Shown here: one piece after another, positions 1 through 64,000 of the stretch
Layout: every line of letters begins with the position of its first letter
How positions within the stretch are numbered: position 1 is the first letter of the stretch
Notes under the pieces: generated by a model
Database searches by the model: none
What the model saw: the letters and a program-made list of their open reading frames with translations, nothing else
Told to the model about the DNA's origin: nothing
Assembly (NCBI RefSeq): GCF_036324505.1
Contig: NC_086368.1
Span: 14,046,921 to 14,110,920 of the forward strand
Reading direction: 5' to 3'
Origin: Eleginops maclovinus
Taxonomy: Eukaryota; Chordata; Actinopteri; Perciformes; Eleginopidae
Length of the DNA stretch: 64,000 bases
Position numbers and translations under genes: made by a program

Positions 1-17
1 TTGTCGGCCTTTTGTAG

Positions 18-35267
<35,250 letters not shown>

Positions 35268-37290
35268 GGGCCCTTGGGGCCAGTTTCACCAGTGCCTGAG
35301 CACTCCTGCCAGTGCACCTCACGTTGGACAGGAGAATGCCAAATGAAGTCCGTCTTCAGTATGTGTTTAGGTCAATGTCTGACTGTATACTTCACCAGAA
35401 ACTCCTACAATAACTGTTTCTACAACATGCGTGCTTCTGAGTGTCTGGGTGAAGCAAAAGTTATTTGAGTATGTTACTCGCGGACTGTAGTGTGGATGTG
35501 TCTGTGTGGGTAGAGTATGCACCAAGTGCCTCGGGACCTGAGAAGCGAGTCCTGTGGGTTTAGGAGACAAAAACACTGAATTCAGCTTTACTACCCCTAA
35601 TGCCTTCTGCCTTGTACCATACTAACAGCATGCCAAAGGTCAGCCATTGTTCCTGAGGGTGTTATTCCTCCCAAGTAGCTTTGTAATGGGATGTTAATCA
35701 TCAGTGATAAACCAGCAAACTCATGTCATATGAGGATAACATTTCTGTGTTTTTATTAAACACATGTTGCTTTTGACTGATAGGAAAAGGAATACTTAAT
35801 GACAGGAATGTCCCAATAAGAATTGATTTCTTTTTTTCGGGATATGTATAATACATATATATATTACGGGACACACAACACCTGTAAACACTCCTGAAGA
35901 GGTCAACATTATTTGCAAAGTTTCATAATCACTTCACAATATTTTGCAATCTCAAGTACAACTTGTGTTCATTGAAAGACTCTTACGATTAAAACAGCTT
36001 TTGAGGAGACATTAACACTTGTTAGGAGTACATACTGACCTGTTAGTAACTTCTCTGTAATTCTTAATATTGATATAGACCCACTATGGAGAAGGAGCCA
36101 ATCAAGTGACTGCTTGTCTCTGAAGCTGGTTCCATGTTGTTTTTAGGAATAGAAGTGATATGAAGTCACATTGGAATCAAACAGTTGAACCAAATATATA
36201 GGATTTTGGGAGAAACGTTGGTTAAATTAGATGTATATTCTTCTCTGCACTGAATTATGTAATCTTTTTTTCATCCATTTAGTCCTAAAGCACTGATATT
36301 TTCTGTAGCACACAAATGATTGTTACGTCACTTTGTAAAGCCCCACTAGAGAATGACTGTTTGCGTGTCTGCGCATTTGTGAGGGGAAAATAGAGAAAAC
36401 TAATAGGTATAATTTTGGAGTGCTGCTTGACCAAACTGAACTTTTATATTAATAGATGGTTTGTGTCTGAAATGAAACATTCCATTGTTGGAGTCTATTT
36501 AAATAAACAAGTGTGTAAAATAATCTGTTGCTGAGTGTTAAAGAGTATCCGCATGATTTAGAGGTCAAGGCAAAGACCCAAACATAATTGACAATAAAGT
36601 GTGGCAGTCAGATGAATGAAGAGCTTCACAGAAAAGTACATTTGGAAACGGGTGGAAGATTAAATATTACCTGTAGTCTAGAAATCAGGAAGTGCCCTTA
36701 TCTTATTATGAGGAAATATGTTGCCTTGTAGAGTGTCAACAGAGGTTGCAAAGTTTTAGTTTAACTTGACCTTTTGGGATTTTATCACATCACCGATTGA
36801 TGATAGTATTTGTTTTTCAATTATAAAACTGGCTTCTTTTTTTTTTACAACTGACAATATTATAAATACAGCTTATCCTAAATACTTTTCTGCAACAGTA
36901 AAGAGACTTTGCCTCCATAACATTTTTAAAAGGCTTATTATAATACCTTTAACAGCAGCTCAAGCTTTTGTCCAATTAAACATTTTATCAGCAGATATTG
37001 TAATGTTCGGAAATACTTTGTCCAACAGAATAGACATTTTTTTCAGCTTTATGCTGAAAACAACTATGGTCTTGTTACAAGATGATTGAATTAAAACACA
37101 CATGCACATTTGCCATTATCGGGATTTCATTATAATCTGATTAAATCTTAAATTGTGTTTGCCAAGACTTGGTTCAAGGTTTGCCATTGTTGTTTTCCGA
37201 CAGCCCATCCTATTTATATTTAATTTACTAAGGAAATATTTGCAGAAAATTGGTTAACTATTTTGAATAAAGACCCTTGTTAATTTATTT
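35268..37290 (+). other. itpr1: itpr1 3' UTR and candidate polyA signals
   Basis: Non-coding sequence after the stop. AATAAA hexamers occur at 36502-36507, 36593-36598 and 37266-37271. An ATTAAA lies near 35755. Which one is used cannot be told from sequence. The length fits a vertebrate ITPR1 3' UTR. Confidence 0.6.
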
Positions 37291-38117
37291 CTGGTAAATC
37301 ATCTACTTTTCTGAAAGTATGAAGATGTATTTATGAAAATGGTCAATGCTTATGGCTCTGTGGCAGATGCTTCTTTCCTCACTTGTTTTTGTCAGATAAA
37401 TTAGATGTATAGTCCAAACGAACATGTGTTGGTATATAATATCAAATCAGTGATTAAATATATAAGCAAAAAATACAAGTTTTGTATTTAAAATACATCA
37501 TTAATCCACACTGACTTAAACTAGCAAAAAATGACTCATAATTTGACAGTTAAAAAAAGGTCCATCTTAACATACTACTTTGAGTTACAAACTGTTGGTG
37601 TATTCATGTAAATATCTAGATTAAAGGTCATTAAGCTGTTATAGGACTGTAAGAGTCTAATACAGGCTGAAAAACTTGTTACATTTATTAGTACAGAATC
37701 AAACTCTACGGCCAATTAATTATCGTATTATTTTATAGAAGAACATTGTTAATGGGAATGTGTTACTTATGGTTTTGAAGACATTTAAGAGAGTAAAGAG
37801 ATATTATTATATTGCCCCTAAGTGAAATAATTGAGGAATCATTATCAATTCAATGTCATTGCCATCAATCCTTTGTGCGTTAATCTGTCATGTTGCAACC
37901 AATTGTAGGCCTACTTTCTGAAAATCAGCATTCAAGAGAGGGTGTTTGTGTGATCAGTGCTTATAGCCTGCAGCAGACAGGTGCAGCCGACTTGTGCTGG
38001 ATGAGCTAGATGTGCCCTGCGCGCTCAGCAGGCTCCCAGTGCCATGAGGAGATCAACGTGACAGCTGGCACCGCCTCATCACAACAAACCCTCCACACTA
38101 TCAAACACTCATAAGTA

Positions 38118-38123
38118 CACGTG
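38118..38123. promoter_or_regulatory. E-box CACGTG, distal
   Basis: Perfect palindromic E-box, 1.19 kb upstream of the bhlhe40 ATG. It is the binding site class for CLOCK:BMAL1 and for BHLHE40 itself. Function is inferred only. Confidence 0.4.
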
Positions 38124-38284
38124 GTTTTCACGCCCTGGTCACACCGTTTAAACCTGATTGCACCTGTCTGCTGCACACTTTTTGATACAGAATACTCCTG
38201 AATGTATTAAATATGATTCTATGCTGAACGTGTTATCAAATATGTTGATTTATGTTCTACAGGAACTTAGAAGGAAAATAATTA

Positions 38285-38335
38285 GGCTTCAGAATCAGAT
38301 TCAGAAATCTTTTATTCATCCCACAGCAGGGACAT
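38285..38335 (+). repeat. Teleost retroposon tail-like fragment
   Basis: The words cagaatcagattcagaaat, cttttattcatccca and cagcaggg resemble the frequent fish motif 'cagaaatactttattgatccc...' at the 3' end of dispersed elements. Family not assigned. Confidence 0.45.
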
Positions 38336-38956
38336 TTCCAAATGTACAGCTTAGGGTGAAAGCTCAAGACAAAATGCGATTATTAGAGTAGTAGACTAAG
38401 ATATTAAATAAAAGAGACTATCCAAATAAGTAAACGTCCATAAAAACAAAAATAGTAGCATCATTATAGAATGTAAGTGAACATAATAAAAGTAAATAGT
38501 TGGCAACAAGGGACAACGGTAACATTGTAATAAGCTGATATTGTTCCTACATAATCAATGAAATGTTGAGTATACATATATTTAAAAACAAACATCTATG
38601 CATCAGAAAACACTCAGTTTAGGGATTCCATTGCACTTGATTACATTAAGCATTACTGCAGTATAATAATCCTGCAAATTGATATGACATTTTTAATGGA
38701 GTAATTGTATGCATTTTTGGCGCCATTCCCACTCGCCTCGTGCTGCAAGGCCGATTGAACTCCTTTACTCTTTCGCTGCCAGCACGTTCTCGCAGCCGTG
38801 GCGCACGCAGCCTTGTTTCAATACACTTCAGCATGGAGGTACACGGGATCCAACACGCTCCGCCCTGCGCTCTGACGTAGAACTCCTGCCGCCCATTGAG
38901 ACTACTCATCGGTAGAAAGTGGGCCGTCCCTCCACCGAGGATACAGCGCCGTTTAA

Positions 38957-39018
38957 CACGTGAGCCTCATGTGACAGAGGTAGGTCAGGCGGAGCAGAGA
39001 GTCAGAGGGTTTATTTAA
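38957..39018 (+). promoter_or_regulatory. bhlhe40: bhlhe40 core promoter region: E-boxes and TATA-like box
   Basis: A perfect CACGTG lies at 38957-38962 and a CATGTG at 38968-38973, 11 bp apart. A TATA-like TTATTTAA is at 39011-39018, about 290 nt before the ATG. Mammalian BHLHE40 is driven by CLOCK:BMAL1 through CACGTG boxes and represses itself through them. The spacing to the TATA-like box supports a proximal promoter role. Confidence 0.55.
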
Positions 39019-39305
39019 CTCGTCGCTCTGTCCTCCCTCACTTTCCAAACGCGCCACCAACAGGGTTACCTTCATTCTGCGGCAGGAAATCGCAGGAACT
39101 AACTTGGACTTTTTTCACAAGAAATATAACATTTACACTATTACGATTAAATATAAGAAATTATTACAAACCTTGCCCATATTAAAAGAAAAAAGCATTT
39201 AAGTGCATTTTCTATTTTCCAACTTTTTTCATCACGAACATATAAATGCGTTTTTGTTTCTGACTGCACTACATCGACTTCACTGCGTAATTGGAGTAAA
39301 AAAAA

Positions 39306-41561
39306 ATGGAGCGAATTCCCAGCGCGCAACCACCTCCTCTGTCCAAACACCAGACTGATCTGTCGGACATGCAAGGGTAAGTTATACTTAAAAATGCTTT
39401 CCTTAAACGCACCTGATGTTTTATTTTTTCTGTACCTTATACTTCACCAAACCATTACCTCATACCTTAACGTTCTGTCTTCGTATGTTTTTAGGATGGA
39501 TTTCCCGATGTATGTTTATAAACCCAGGCGAGGAATGAAGAGAGGAGAGGAGAGCAAGGTGTGTTATCATTTAGCTTTTTACTACCTTGTTAAGTTTTAA
39601 CAACACATGTTTTTTTTAAAGGATCTCCAAGGTAGAAATTAGCCTTGCAGTATTTTGGTAGTCCCATAAATGGTTGACCTACTTAATGCAACGACATAAC
39701 TTCTGGAGTCCTTCCTATCGGAGCTTCTGATATTAAAACAACTATCACTGTGTGCTCTCAGAGCAGCTGAATTTAACAAATTATGACGATTTTTTTTTTT
39801 ATTGCAGGAAACCTACAAGCTGCCTCACAGACTTATTGAAAAGAAAAGGCGTGACCGGATAAACGAGTGCATCGCTCAGTTGAAAGATTTATTACCAGAG
39901 CACCTGAAACTCACGGTAAGTTCCTGTTGTGGCTGAAAGGGATAATGGGATTCACTGTGTTGAGTTGCATGCACCATCGAGTGGCTGTTCAGTGGTATTA
40001 CATCATGTGTGCGTCAGTAAATGACAGCTCACACTGAAGAGGATGTTCACAAAAAGAAGAAACTAAATACGATGTGTCCTGTCATTTGTAAATGTTTAAA
40101 CCTGGGAATTTAAAGCCTATATGCTGTCCAAAACAAAAACAGAACAACTGCAATAAACCTTATGCTCATGAATCCATGTTGCTTTTATATACATGGCTCC
40201 TATAATGTTAAACATCTCTTATTTATTATTTTGTGATTGCTGCTGTAGTGTTTTGATGATGAGAAAACCAAGAGCATGTGTAGCAGAGTAGTAGAGCATA
40301 GACAGATGCTGACTGTGTGTGTTTCCGACAGACTCTGGGCCATCTGGAGAAGGCTGTGGTTTTAGAGCTTACACTGAAACATGTGAAAGCCCTCACCTCT
40401 ATTTTGGAGCAACAGCAGCAGAAGATCCTCGCTCTGCAGAACGGCATGCAAATTGGTGAGCTGCAGATCACTTACACACAAAAAATGCACATGCAGCAGG
40501 ATGGTGTGTTGGACAGAATGCAAATTATCAAGTTAAATATACAATGACAGAATTCTGAAGAGCTAAAGGTTAATAAGTGACTTGGGATATAGTGTTGGCA
40601 TCCATATCAAACTGCAAAAATTCAGACTGTGTGTTCTCTTGTTGTTTTTACAGAGCACCCGTCTATCAACCAGGAGAAGTCAGAGGAGATGTTCCGCTCT
40701 GGTTTCCACATGTGCACCAAGGAAATGCTTCAGTTTCTAGGCAATCATGAGACGGATGGAGACCTCACGCCATCCCATGTCATCAATCACCTTCACAACT
40801 TAGCTGCAGAGGTGCTGCAAGGTCCAGTCCGACCCCGCACTCCACTCAGCCCTCAGTCAGAGGAGATCCCTGCATACCACCAGCACCCACTGCACAAGGA
40901 GATCCCCAGCAGCTCACCCCCTAAACCTAGCGAAGGCTATGGGAGGAACTGTGTGCCTGTCATCCAGCGGGCGTATGCTCCAATGAGCAGTGAGCAGAGT
41001 GGCAGTGATACGGATACAGACAGCGGCTATGGGGGAGAGGTAGAGAAGGTGCCACAGGGACGTCCTGATTTCTACGGTCAGGAAAGCCAGCTGAAGCGAG
41101 GGCTAGGCGGGACGCAGAGCTCCAGCATAAAGCAGGAGGATGAGGATCCGCAGCACAAACGACCCCGGGTGGAGTCATCTGAGGATGAGCTGCTCTCAGG
41201 TGGAGAGTCATCCACATCATCGTCCTCTTGCAGTTATGGCAGTTACATGAGCGTATCCCCTAACCGTCAGCCTCCTCCACACCCCCTCTGCATGCCTTTC
41301 TACCTCATTCCACCTTCTGCTGCAGCCTACCTGCCCATGCTGGAGAAATGCTGGTATCCCGGGGCTGTGCCCATGCTTTACCCTGGCATGGGAGGCTCTG
41401 CATCCACTATGACAAGTGAAAGACAATCTCCACCTCAGCTTTTGTTGTCTCAAAGGGGAGGTTCTCCAGCCTCAGCCATATCTCAGACCCCCATGGACTC
41501 CCCTGCCCTCCTTCAGGCACTAAAGCAGGTACCACCAATCAACCTGGAAACCAAAGACTGA
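39306..41561 (+). CDS. bhlhe40: bHLH-Orange transcriptional repressor BHLHE40 (DEC1)
   Basis: Five coding exons, 39306-39376, 39495-39558, 39808-39915, 40332-40455 and 40654-41561, give 424 residues. The start MERIPSAQPPPLSKHQ and the end INLETKD match BHLHE40, not BHLHE41. Domains in order: bHLH (KLPHRLIEKKRRDRINECIA to helix 2 TLGHLEKAVVLELTLKHVKA), Orange (FRSGFHMCTKEMLQFL), the NCVPVIQRAYA motif, SDTDTDSGYGGE, a SUMO-type site IKQEDED, and the conserved LPFYLIPPSA/AYLPMLEKCWYP-like block. It represses E-box genes, competes with CLOCK:BMAL1, and acts in hypoxia, clock and immune control. Exon 1 upstream of 39306 is 5' UTR. Confidence 0.97.
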
Positions 41562-42730
41562 GACACAAGCGAAACAGGAGTGAAGAGATGATCCTGTTCT
41601 CGTACCTCAGAGCAGAAACAACAGTAGGAATGAGAACATGACTGATCCTTTCCATAATCCATTCTCATTCCTGTCCTCTGTTCCTCAGCCTGGAGGTCAA
41701 ATGGCAAACTGGAGAAATGATCAGGAAGAGATGGAGGAGAGAGCAGCATCCGACCACACTTGGAGGATGTAACGCTCTGTTTGAATGTTAAATGCTCTGT
41801 GGTATTACTCAGTGCTAATGTATCATATGAACTGGACCGCACACATCCACAAAAACAAACACACACACATACACACACTTGGATGAATGTAAAGCAAGAC
41901 ATTTTAGATGCTGCTGTTAAAGTAAAACGCTGATGACACTGATGCATCACCCTTGTAGCTGTTGCAATAGAGACACGCCATCTTTGTACTTTAGAAAGTG
42001 TTGCACGAAATGTTAGCAGTAATTTCTCACCAAAGGTTTGTTGCCTACGCCCTTTAGGTCAACATTATCAAATATGAGAATGCCCTTTAAACCAGACACT
42101 ATGATGACTGGCCCCATAAGATAAAAAAATGGTTCCCTCAAGTGTGTACAGAAGAGAGTAAGAGTACACCCATTGAATGGATGAATGAACGGGCCACCAA
42201 ATGACCACACTGAATGAGAAGTCTTGTTTTTCATTGACAAACAGACATTTTAGATGGATTTTCTGCAACCATTGTTCATAGACTTCTTGTACATTTCTAT
42301 TTTTGATACCTGTTGCCGCACTCTGTCCGCCGGAGAAGCAGAGGTTGGGCAGAGCGTGGACAATTGTACGTGTACTCAGAACTGTGTACATACTGTAGCA
42401 CTGTGCTGGACCTGGTCTGCATACACAACATCTGTTTCTGCTCAAGTCAAACCTGGTGTTTGTTCTTGCCATTGCCTTTTACTTGTGAAAAGCTGATAAA
42501 TCTCAGTTGTTATCCTCTGTACTTTGTATGAATACTGGATTCAAAAGGAGAGCGGAGGAGTGAAGTTGAATGTAAACATTTTACCATAAGACTAGTTTTC
42601 TATAGAAAGAGGTACTTGAAATGTTATATTTTGGGACCTACATGAAAGATGTTTAATGTACATATTTTGTCTATAAATGTTGGTATACATTATATAAGTG
42701 TTTTAATAAAGTATTTTTTTTCCCGTGGAG
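41562..42730 (+). other. bhlhe40: bhlhe40 3' UTR with Pumilio-type site and polyA signal
   Basis: 1.15 kb after the stop. TGTACATA at 42657-42664 matches the Pumilio recognition element TGTANATA. AATAAA at 42705-42710 is the likely polyA signal. A short CA run lies near 41855-41878. An antisense ORF (41513-41950) is a shadow. Confidence 0.7.
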
Positions 42731-43744
42731 AAACTCTTTGACTGTATGTATATAAAAGAGAAGGACAAAATATCAGTGAAATGCAATCTGTTCTTTAACA
42801 GCGCCACAACATTCTTGTCACAGGAAACACTTATGTAATGGCAGATCTGTAGCCCAGCTCTCCTGCTGGTTAACCGTCTGCGCCCACTCACACAACAACA
42901 AGCAAATACATGCGAGTGTAAACAGTTTGAATTAATCACATGAGGCAATGATAGGGATCCATCTGTGGCCTGTAAACATGATGGACTGAGAGACATTTTC
43001 TCTTTTTTTTAATTGAATATATGGTAAAAATTAAATGCTATTATCCCAGAATTATCCGTGAGAAGAACATCTCGCTCTGTTTTTACAAACGCATAATCGA
43101 AAGTAATACAACTTAAAATAACAACAACGTGTATTGTGCAATCAAATGTGTTATGTGATTGCACTTACAATCAACAAGGCTTATCTCTTGTTGAAGATTT
43201 CTACCCAGGTCTCCAATGTGCAACATCATAAACTCGTGTTGTTATTGTTTCCAATATCATTTCTGAGTGTTGTCTACCCTGTTCACACAAACTGAAGGCC
43301 ATGACATGCATTTTAAATGTCATTAGTCCCTTCTAAACGGATTTTCTTGAACTACATTTCTAGTCTAGTGGTTTTATCACTGGGAGTTCAATGTTTTCTG
43401 GCTTTCATGAGGTATAATTTGCAAGCTAATTTTAGAGCTGTAGTAAACCCACTATTCCAGCTAATTAAACACTTTTACTCCTGGAATCATGTACAGAATG
43501 AGCTGAAACTGTCAGACTTTATCACGATGGGTGGTACAAGTCCATTTTAAAGGTCAGAGAACAAAATACTCTTAGTCAATGAGATTGCTCTTATATCCCC
43601 GAATTGAAGTCGTTTTAAAATTGTGCAAGTGTGTGTGCTTTATAACTGTTTATTTAATTTGCATATAGACTAGATAATGGTCCATTTCATTTGTGTTTTA
43701 CAACAGCTGTATTCATCTGCCTGTGTCTTGTTTGTGTTTATTTG

Positions 43745-43840
43745 TTGTAACATTGTTCATGCTGCCCTCTTAGCCAGTTCACTCTTGAAAAAGAGAGTGT
43801 AATCTCAATGAGACTTTCTACCTGGTTAAATCAAGTATAT
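43745..43840 (+). repeat. Teleost dispersed-repeat fragment (gagtgtaatctcaatgagac type)
   Basis: The words cagttcactcttgaaaaagag, agtgtaatctcaatgagac and ctacctggttaaatcaagt follow the common fish repeat '...gagattttaatctcaatgggact...cctggttaaataaagg'. Family not assigned. Confidence 0.5.
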
Positions 43841-43884
43841 ACACATTTTTACAGTCAAATAATGCTCATGCACTCATCTCAGTA

Positions 43885-44025
43885 GTTGGGTCCTGGATGC
43901 CTAGTGGTTACGAGGCTTACCATGTAACCACAACATCCACGTCATACCTATCTCTGCCTCCCCTCATTGTTTCCTGTCTGTTTCTATTTTTGTCAACCTG
44001 TCCAATTAAGGGGAAAAAATCTTCA
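43885..44025 (+). repeat. Decayed tRNA-derived SINE-like element
   Basis: An A-box-like gcctagtggttacgaggc is followed by cctccctcatt-type words, tttcctgtctg, and cctgtccaattaagg. The last resembles the 'ctgtccaataaaggc' end of a frequent fish tRNA-derived SINE. The B box is not preserved. Confidence 0.45.
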
Positions 44026-44726
44026 CTTCTCAATTTCAGTGGTTTATTTTTTTAGTCATGTAGTTCAGGAAAATCCCAGAGCTATTTATTTCTTTAAGAA
44101 AACGGTTGACTTTTTTTATTTTTTATTTGGTCACTTAAATGGAAGAATGTTTAAATCATTCAGGATTTGGCAGACAGGCTCAAAGACCATGATTTGCCAG
44201 GCGTTGTTGAAGATGTATGCCATTAACACGCAGTCTTATAGTTTAGCATTTATTGCCCCCTGCTGGGTATTTAATATACCTACATCCTGTTATCATGAAA
44301 ATTAGCCCTTTACTGCAGAACCAAAAACCAGTGGTCATTTCATGACATTATTTTCTTCCCAGTCAGCTTGAAATATCTGCTACACTGGAGACACTTCAAT
44401 TAACTCTTTTGGTTCCTTTGTTTTAATACAAATTAACTTCGAACCAGTATCACTCTTACATAAGTGATTCACAACATCATAAATCATACACATTTCAATT
44501 CAGACAAACCACAACATGGTTCAAATATACCACTTGAGTAAATGGATTGTGTAACACTTTTCTCCTAATACAATCATCTCAAAGTATTAATATTAACTTT
44601 ACTGTTGTACATTTAAAGCCTGGGAATGATTGGAAATGTCTCTATCGCTCAACAACATTGTCTTGTTTTTTTTAACCAATAAAATCTAAATCCAAATGTT
44701 AATAGTATGTTGGGATGTATATACGT

Positions 44727-44732
44727 TTTATT
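44727..44732 (-). terminator. Candidate polyA signal of the ttll3-type gene
   Basis: AATAAA on the minus strand, 91 nt after the stop codon at 44823-44825. Confidence 0.5.
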
Positions 44733-44822
44733 TGTTGATTGTCAGGCATGATAACTGTGTTATTGTTAACAACATTTCTTTAGCACTTTCAACTGTTTGT
44801 TTGCTTTTTTAAAAACTCAATT

Positions 44823-50667
<5,845 letters not shown>

Positions 50668-50675
<8 letters not shown>

Positions 50676-50716
50676 AGCAACCGTGCACACAGAATGTTTA
50701 CAGTTGCCACAACAAC
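50668..50716. promoter_or_regulatory. Paired RFX X-box-like motifs at the 5' end of the ttll3-type gene
   Basis: CTTACCATAGCAAC (50668-50681) and GTTGCCACAACAAC (50703-50716) each match 13 of 14 positions of the X-box consensus GTTRCCNNRGYAAC. RFX factors drive ciliary genes through such sites close to the start. Their place beside the first exon of a ciliary glycylase supports a role. Motif 1 overlaps the candidate start codon and donor. Confidence 0.55.
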
Positions 50717-50719
50717 TGA

Positions 50720-52250
50720 ACCCATGAGAAACGGGACGCTGCGCATGGCAATGAAAAATCGTTCACCTTTTAGCCACGCGCTGAACACAGTGGATCACTT
50801 ATCTGATCTCACGCTATCAGTTGCAGGTGGTTTATACGTGTAGGCGTCCAATCGTGTGTGACAATGTGGCAGATGGAAAGTCTCATGTGTTTTGATCGAG
50901 AGAGTTCATGCTGAGGCCAATGTGGAGGCTGCTGCTCAAGTGTTTTCGTTGCGACCTCAGTAGAGATTGAAAAAACAACAATTACGTGTCCTGCATCTTT
51001 AGTAGTATCACCGTCACTCTGTTAGACATTTTAGCTGCATGCCATTTAGACCACATGGAGTATAACATTGGCTATGCGTAATGCTTTACCGTCCCACAAG
51101 GTGGCATCAAAGGCTTGCCAGTATAGTCCTTAGTGTGTGTTACAGGACCAATAATGTGGCTGTTGTTCTCTCTTTCATGTTATGTGCTCGCTGGTCATTT
51201 GCGCGTTCATATGTATTACTATGTTATAACTGATTTTCAATAATACAAAATATCACCTTGTCTAATTAAAGTGTGCAAAGGTTAAATAATCCATATCAAT
51301 CATAATGTATTGTAGTAATACTGCAGTTACCCACATGCTTTTCCAGGGGTGGAAAAAGTACTTACACATAGTTAGGAAAAATGTTGAGTTAGTTGTACTC
51401 TGCACTAACGTGTGTTTCCGTTTGATCCTATTATAAAACATATAATAGCCTACAAAATAAAAAAAATACAATACAATACAATAGAACAATAGCATACACC
51501 TCTAAAACGTTAATATACAAATTTAATATAAAACTGAAGTACAGTTTGTAGATAATATTTCTCTTTTTAATCTTACTTTGAATTGAGTTGTTGTTTTTGT
51601 GGTATTGATACTTATGAAAAGGACCTAAGCACCTTTTCCCAGCACTTCTTCTTTGAAACAAACAAAATATATAAGTAAAGAGGATAAACAAAACATTTTT
51701 TTATTCAATAGCTTCACAGATGCAGAATGCAATATGACAAAAGAAAAAAGAGAGCAAGCATCTTAACAACATTTGCTGTGCACAATAGTCCAGAACATTT
51801 TAGTATGTTGAAATGTGAGAGGATGCCAAACTGGACATTGTGTGGAGTGACGTAGCTCTGTAAGCTTCTGATAGTCTTGGCTTTATTGTGTTGGGTAGCA
51901 GCAGTGCGTCGGAGCCCGTTGTGTGCCTCTACGCTCTGATTGGCTGAGCTGCAGTGATGCTCTCTGCATCCTGCTCCCACAGCCAGGACAGGAGGGAGGG
52001 GAGCTGGAAGCGCGGCCGGGAAATCATCATAACACACGGGGGGCACCAATTATCATTTTCACTGTTCACCTAATCTGAAAGAGATGTTTACACTCACCAT
52101 GTACGCGGAAACAGAAGCAGCTGCTGTCACCGACTCGTGAACGCTTCTTGGAAACGTCCTAAGCCAGCTCTGAAAGGCTGATCAGCTCTTGAGAAATTCT
52201 CACCTGTATCCTCCGGGAACACAGAGCAGGTTAACCCAAAGGCCACCAGC
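50720..52250. other. Head-to-head intergenic region and slc4a8 5' UTR/promoter
   Basis: About 1.5 kb between the ttll3-type gene and the slc4a8 start. The right end (51890-52250) is GC-rich and carries an inverted CCAAT box (ATTGG at 51939-51943), as expected for an slc4a8 promoter. 51340-51420 carries ggggtggaaaaagtactt, a common fish-repeat opening. Confidence 0.55.
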
Positions 52251-63242
<10,992 letters not shown>

Positions 63243-64000
63243 GTGAGAAGCATGGACAGGTGGAAAGGTCAAACCCTGCACCTAAAAGTATGTGAAGAGC
63301 ATTTCTGTGATTATTTCAAATGTCTTTGACGGTCTCAGCTTTGGTATTTAAAGGAAGCTATGTTCTCTTGGTGTCCTGTTCACATTCAACACTGAATTGA
63401 CTGGAGCTATTTTCAGATGGCAGAGGTTAAGACTAATGAAGGACAGACAGCAAAGTGTGTTTCTTAATTCAGAAACTTCCCATAGTCAACTGCCATGTAG
63501 TAACCTACACAACAGTGAACACATTCTGTACTTTGAAACGTTTTCTAAAATCGCAAACGACTGCCGTGCACCTGCTGGAAGTGACGATCGCAGAGCTAGC
63601 TAGCTACGTTTTCGTTTGCAAGTCAATGGAGACAAATCAATTTTGATTGATGGCTGGGATTTTCGACATCAGTGCAATGGTACCTGTATTAAATATAGTG
63701 GATAAAACCCCACATGTACAACTTGTATTGCTGTGTTTAACGGAGCAACCAGAACCGCAACTGTTCCCTGTGCTTCCAGTAGGCTATATAGCCCAGGGGG
63801 GATTTTACGGTTCAGCGTTGAAGTCTTTTTGGCTGTAATAAATTCATCATCCGAATCCTCAAAGCGTACCAAATAGCAAGTTTACGAATAGCAAGTTTAA
63901 GTAAGTACCACAATTAAGGCACAGTATTTGTGCTCTGCTTTGAGATAGCACCTAACCTTCCGTTTAATGACTTTCGCTTTGATTCATTTCAACCATCTGA
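63243..64000 (+). other. slc4a8 intron 2, start
   Basis: Intron sequence running off the window. The next coding exon (GHRTLYVGV-like) is not present in the window. Confidence 0.7.

Larger units (their letters stand above)
37300..38900. other. Intergenic region between itpr1 and bhlhe40
   Basis: AT-rich, without coding signals. It contains a retroposon-tail-like fragment (38285-38335) and a CACGTG at 38118-38123. Short ORFs here have no homology I recognise. Confidence 0.6.
42731..44726. other. Intergenic region between bhlhe40 and the ttll3-type gene
   Basis: Non-coding, between convergent genes. It contains two decayed repeat fragments near 43745-44030 (separate entries). No other structure is seen. 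Confidence 0.65.

Noticed and set aside
35268..38900. A sarcospan-like gene between itpr1 and bhlhe40
   Set aside because: No four-TM reading or splice-compatible exons were seen. That gene accompanies the ITPR2/BHLHE41 pair, not ITPR1/BHLHE40.
40960..41453. Minus-strand ORFs inside the bhlhe40 last exon
   Set aside because: They are shadows of the well-supported plus-strand coding exon.
39306..41561. Identity as bhlhe41 (DEC2)
   Set aside because: The N-terminus MERIPSAQPPP, the C-terminus NLETKD and the lack of Ala/Gly-rich tracts match BHLHE40.
41513..41950. 145-codon minus-strand ORF over the bhlhe40 3' end
   Set aside because: It lies antisense to the last exon and 3' UTR, has no homology I recognise and contains a CA-repeat translation.
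51714..52049. 111-codon minus-strand ORF near the slc4a8 promoter
   Set aside because: No homology, and it lies over a GC-rich promoter-like region with composition-driven openness.

Overview
The window is nuclear DNA of a teleost fish. The evidence is vertebrate intron–exon structure, very long (GT)n/(CA)n microsatellites, fish-type LINE and SINE tails, and proteins that align at high identity to vertebrate families. Gene identities rest on recalled human protein sequences, not on a database search. The order is itpr1 (+, 3' two thirds) – bhlhe40 (+, complete) – a ttll3-type tubulin glycylase (–, complete or nearly so) – slc4a8 (+, first two coding exons). ITPR1 and BHLHE40 are also neighbours on human 3p26, and TTLL3 lies on 3p25, so part of an old linkage is kept here.

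1–37.3 kb holds itpr1. I placed 40 coding exons by splice sites and reading frame. Together they encode about 1,926 residues that stay in frame to the stop at 35267. They cover the region after the IP3-binding core, the regulatory domain with two PKA sites and the SII splice region, the RIH-associated domain, six membrane segments with the GGGVGD filter, the CxxC/HxxxxH linker and the C-terminal coiled coil. The 3' UTR has polyA signals at 36502, 36593 and 37266.

37.3–42.8 kb holds bhlhe40, a five-exon bHLH-Orange repressor of the circadian clock. CACGTG boxes lie upstream. 42.8–44.8 kb is intergenic with decayed SINE-type repeats. 44.8–50.75 kb holds the ttll3-type gene on the minus strand; its exons sum to 835 codons including the stop. 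Two near-perfect RFX X-boxes sit at its presumed 5' end, which fits a ciliary gene. 50.75–52.2 kb is a head-to-head intergenic region. slc4a8 begins at 52251 and continues through a 10.9 kb first intron, containing an antisense LINE, to exon 2 at 63161 and on past the window end.

There is no prokaryotic system, CRISPR array or novel operon here. The most unusual signals concern RNA processing of itpr1: a (GT)110 tract that directly forms the 3' splice site of one exon, a GC–AG intron with a strong in-frame competing GT donor, a NAGNAG acceptor at the SIIB position, and a candidate 36-nt microexon. Also notable are loss of the mammalian caspase-3 site in itpr1 and the paired X-boxes of the glycylase gene.
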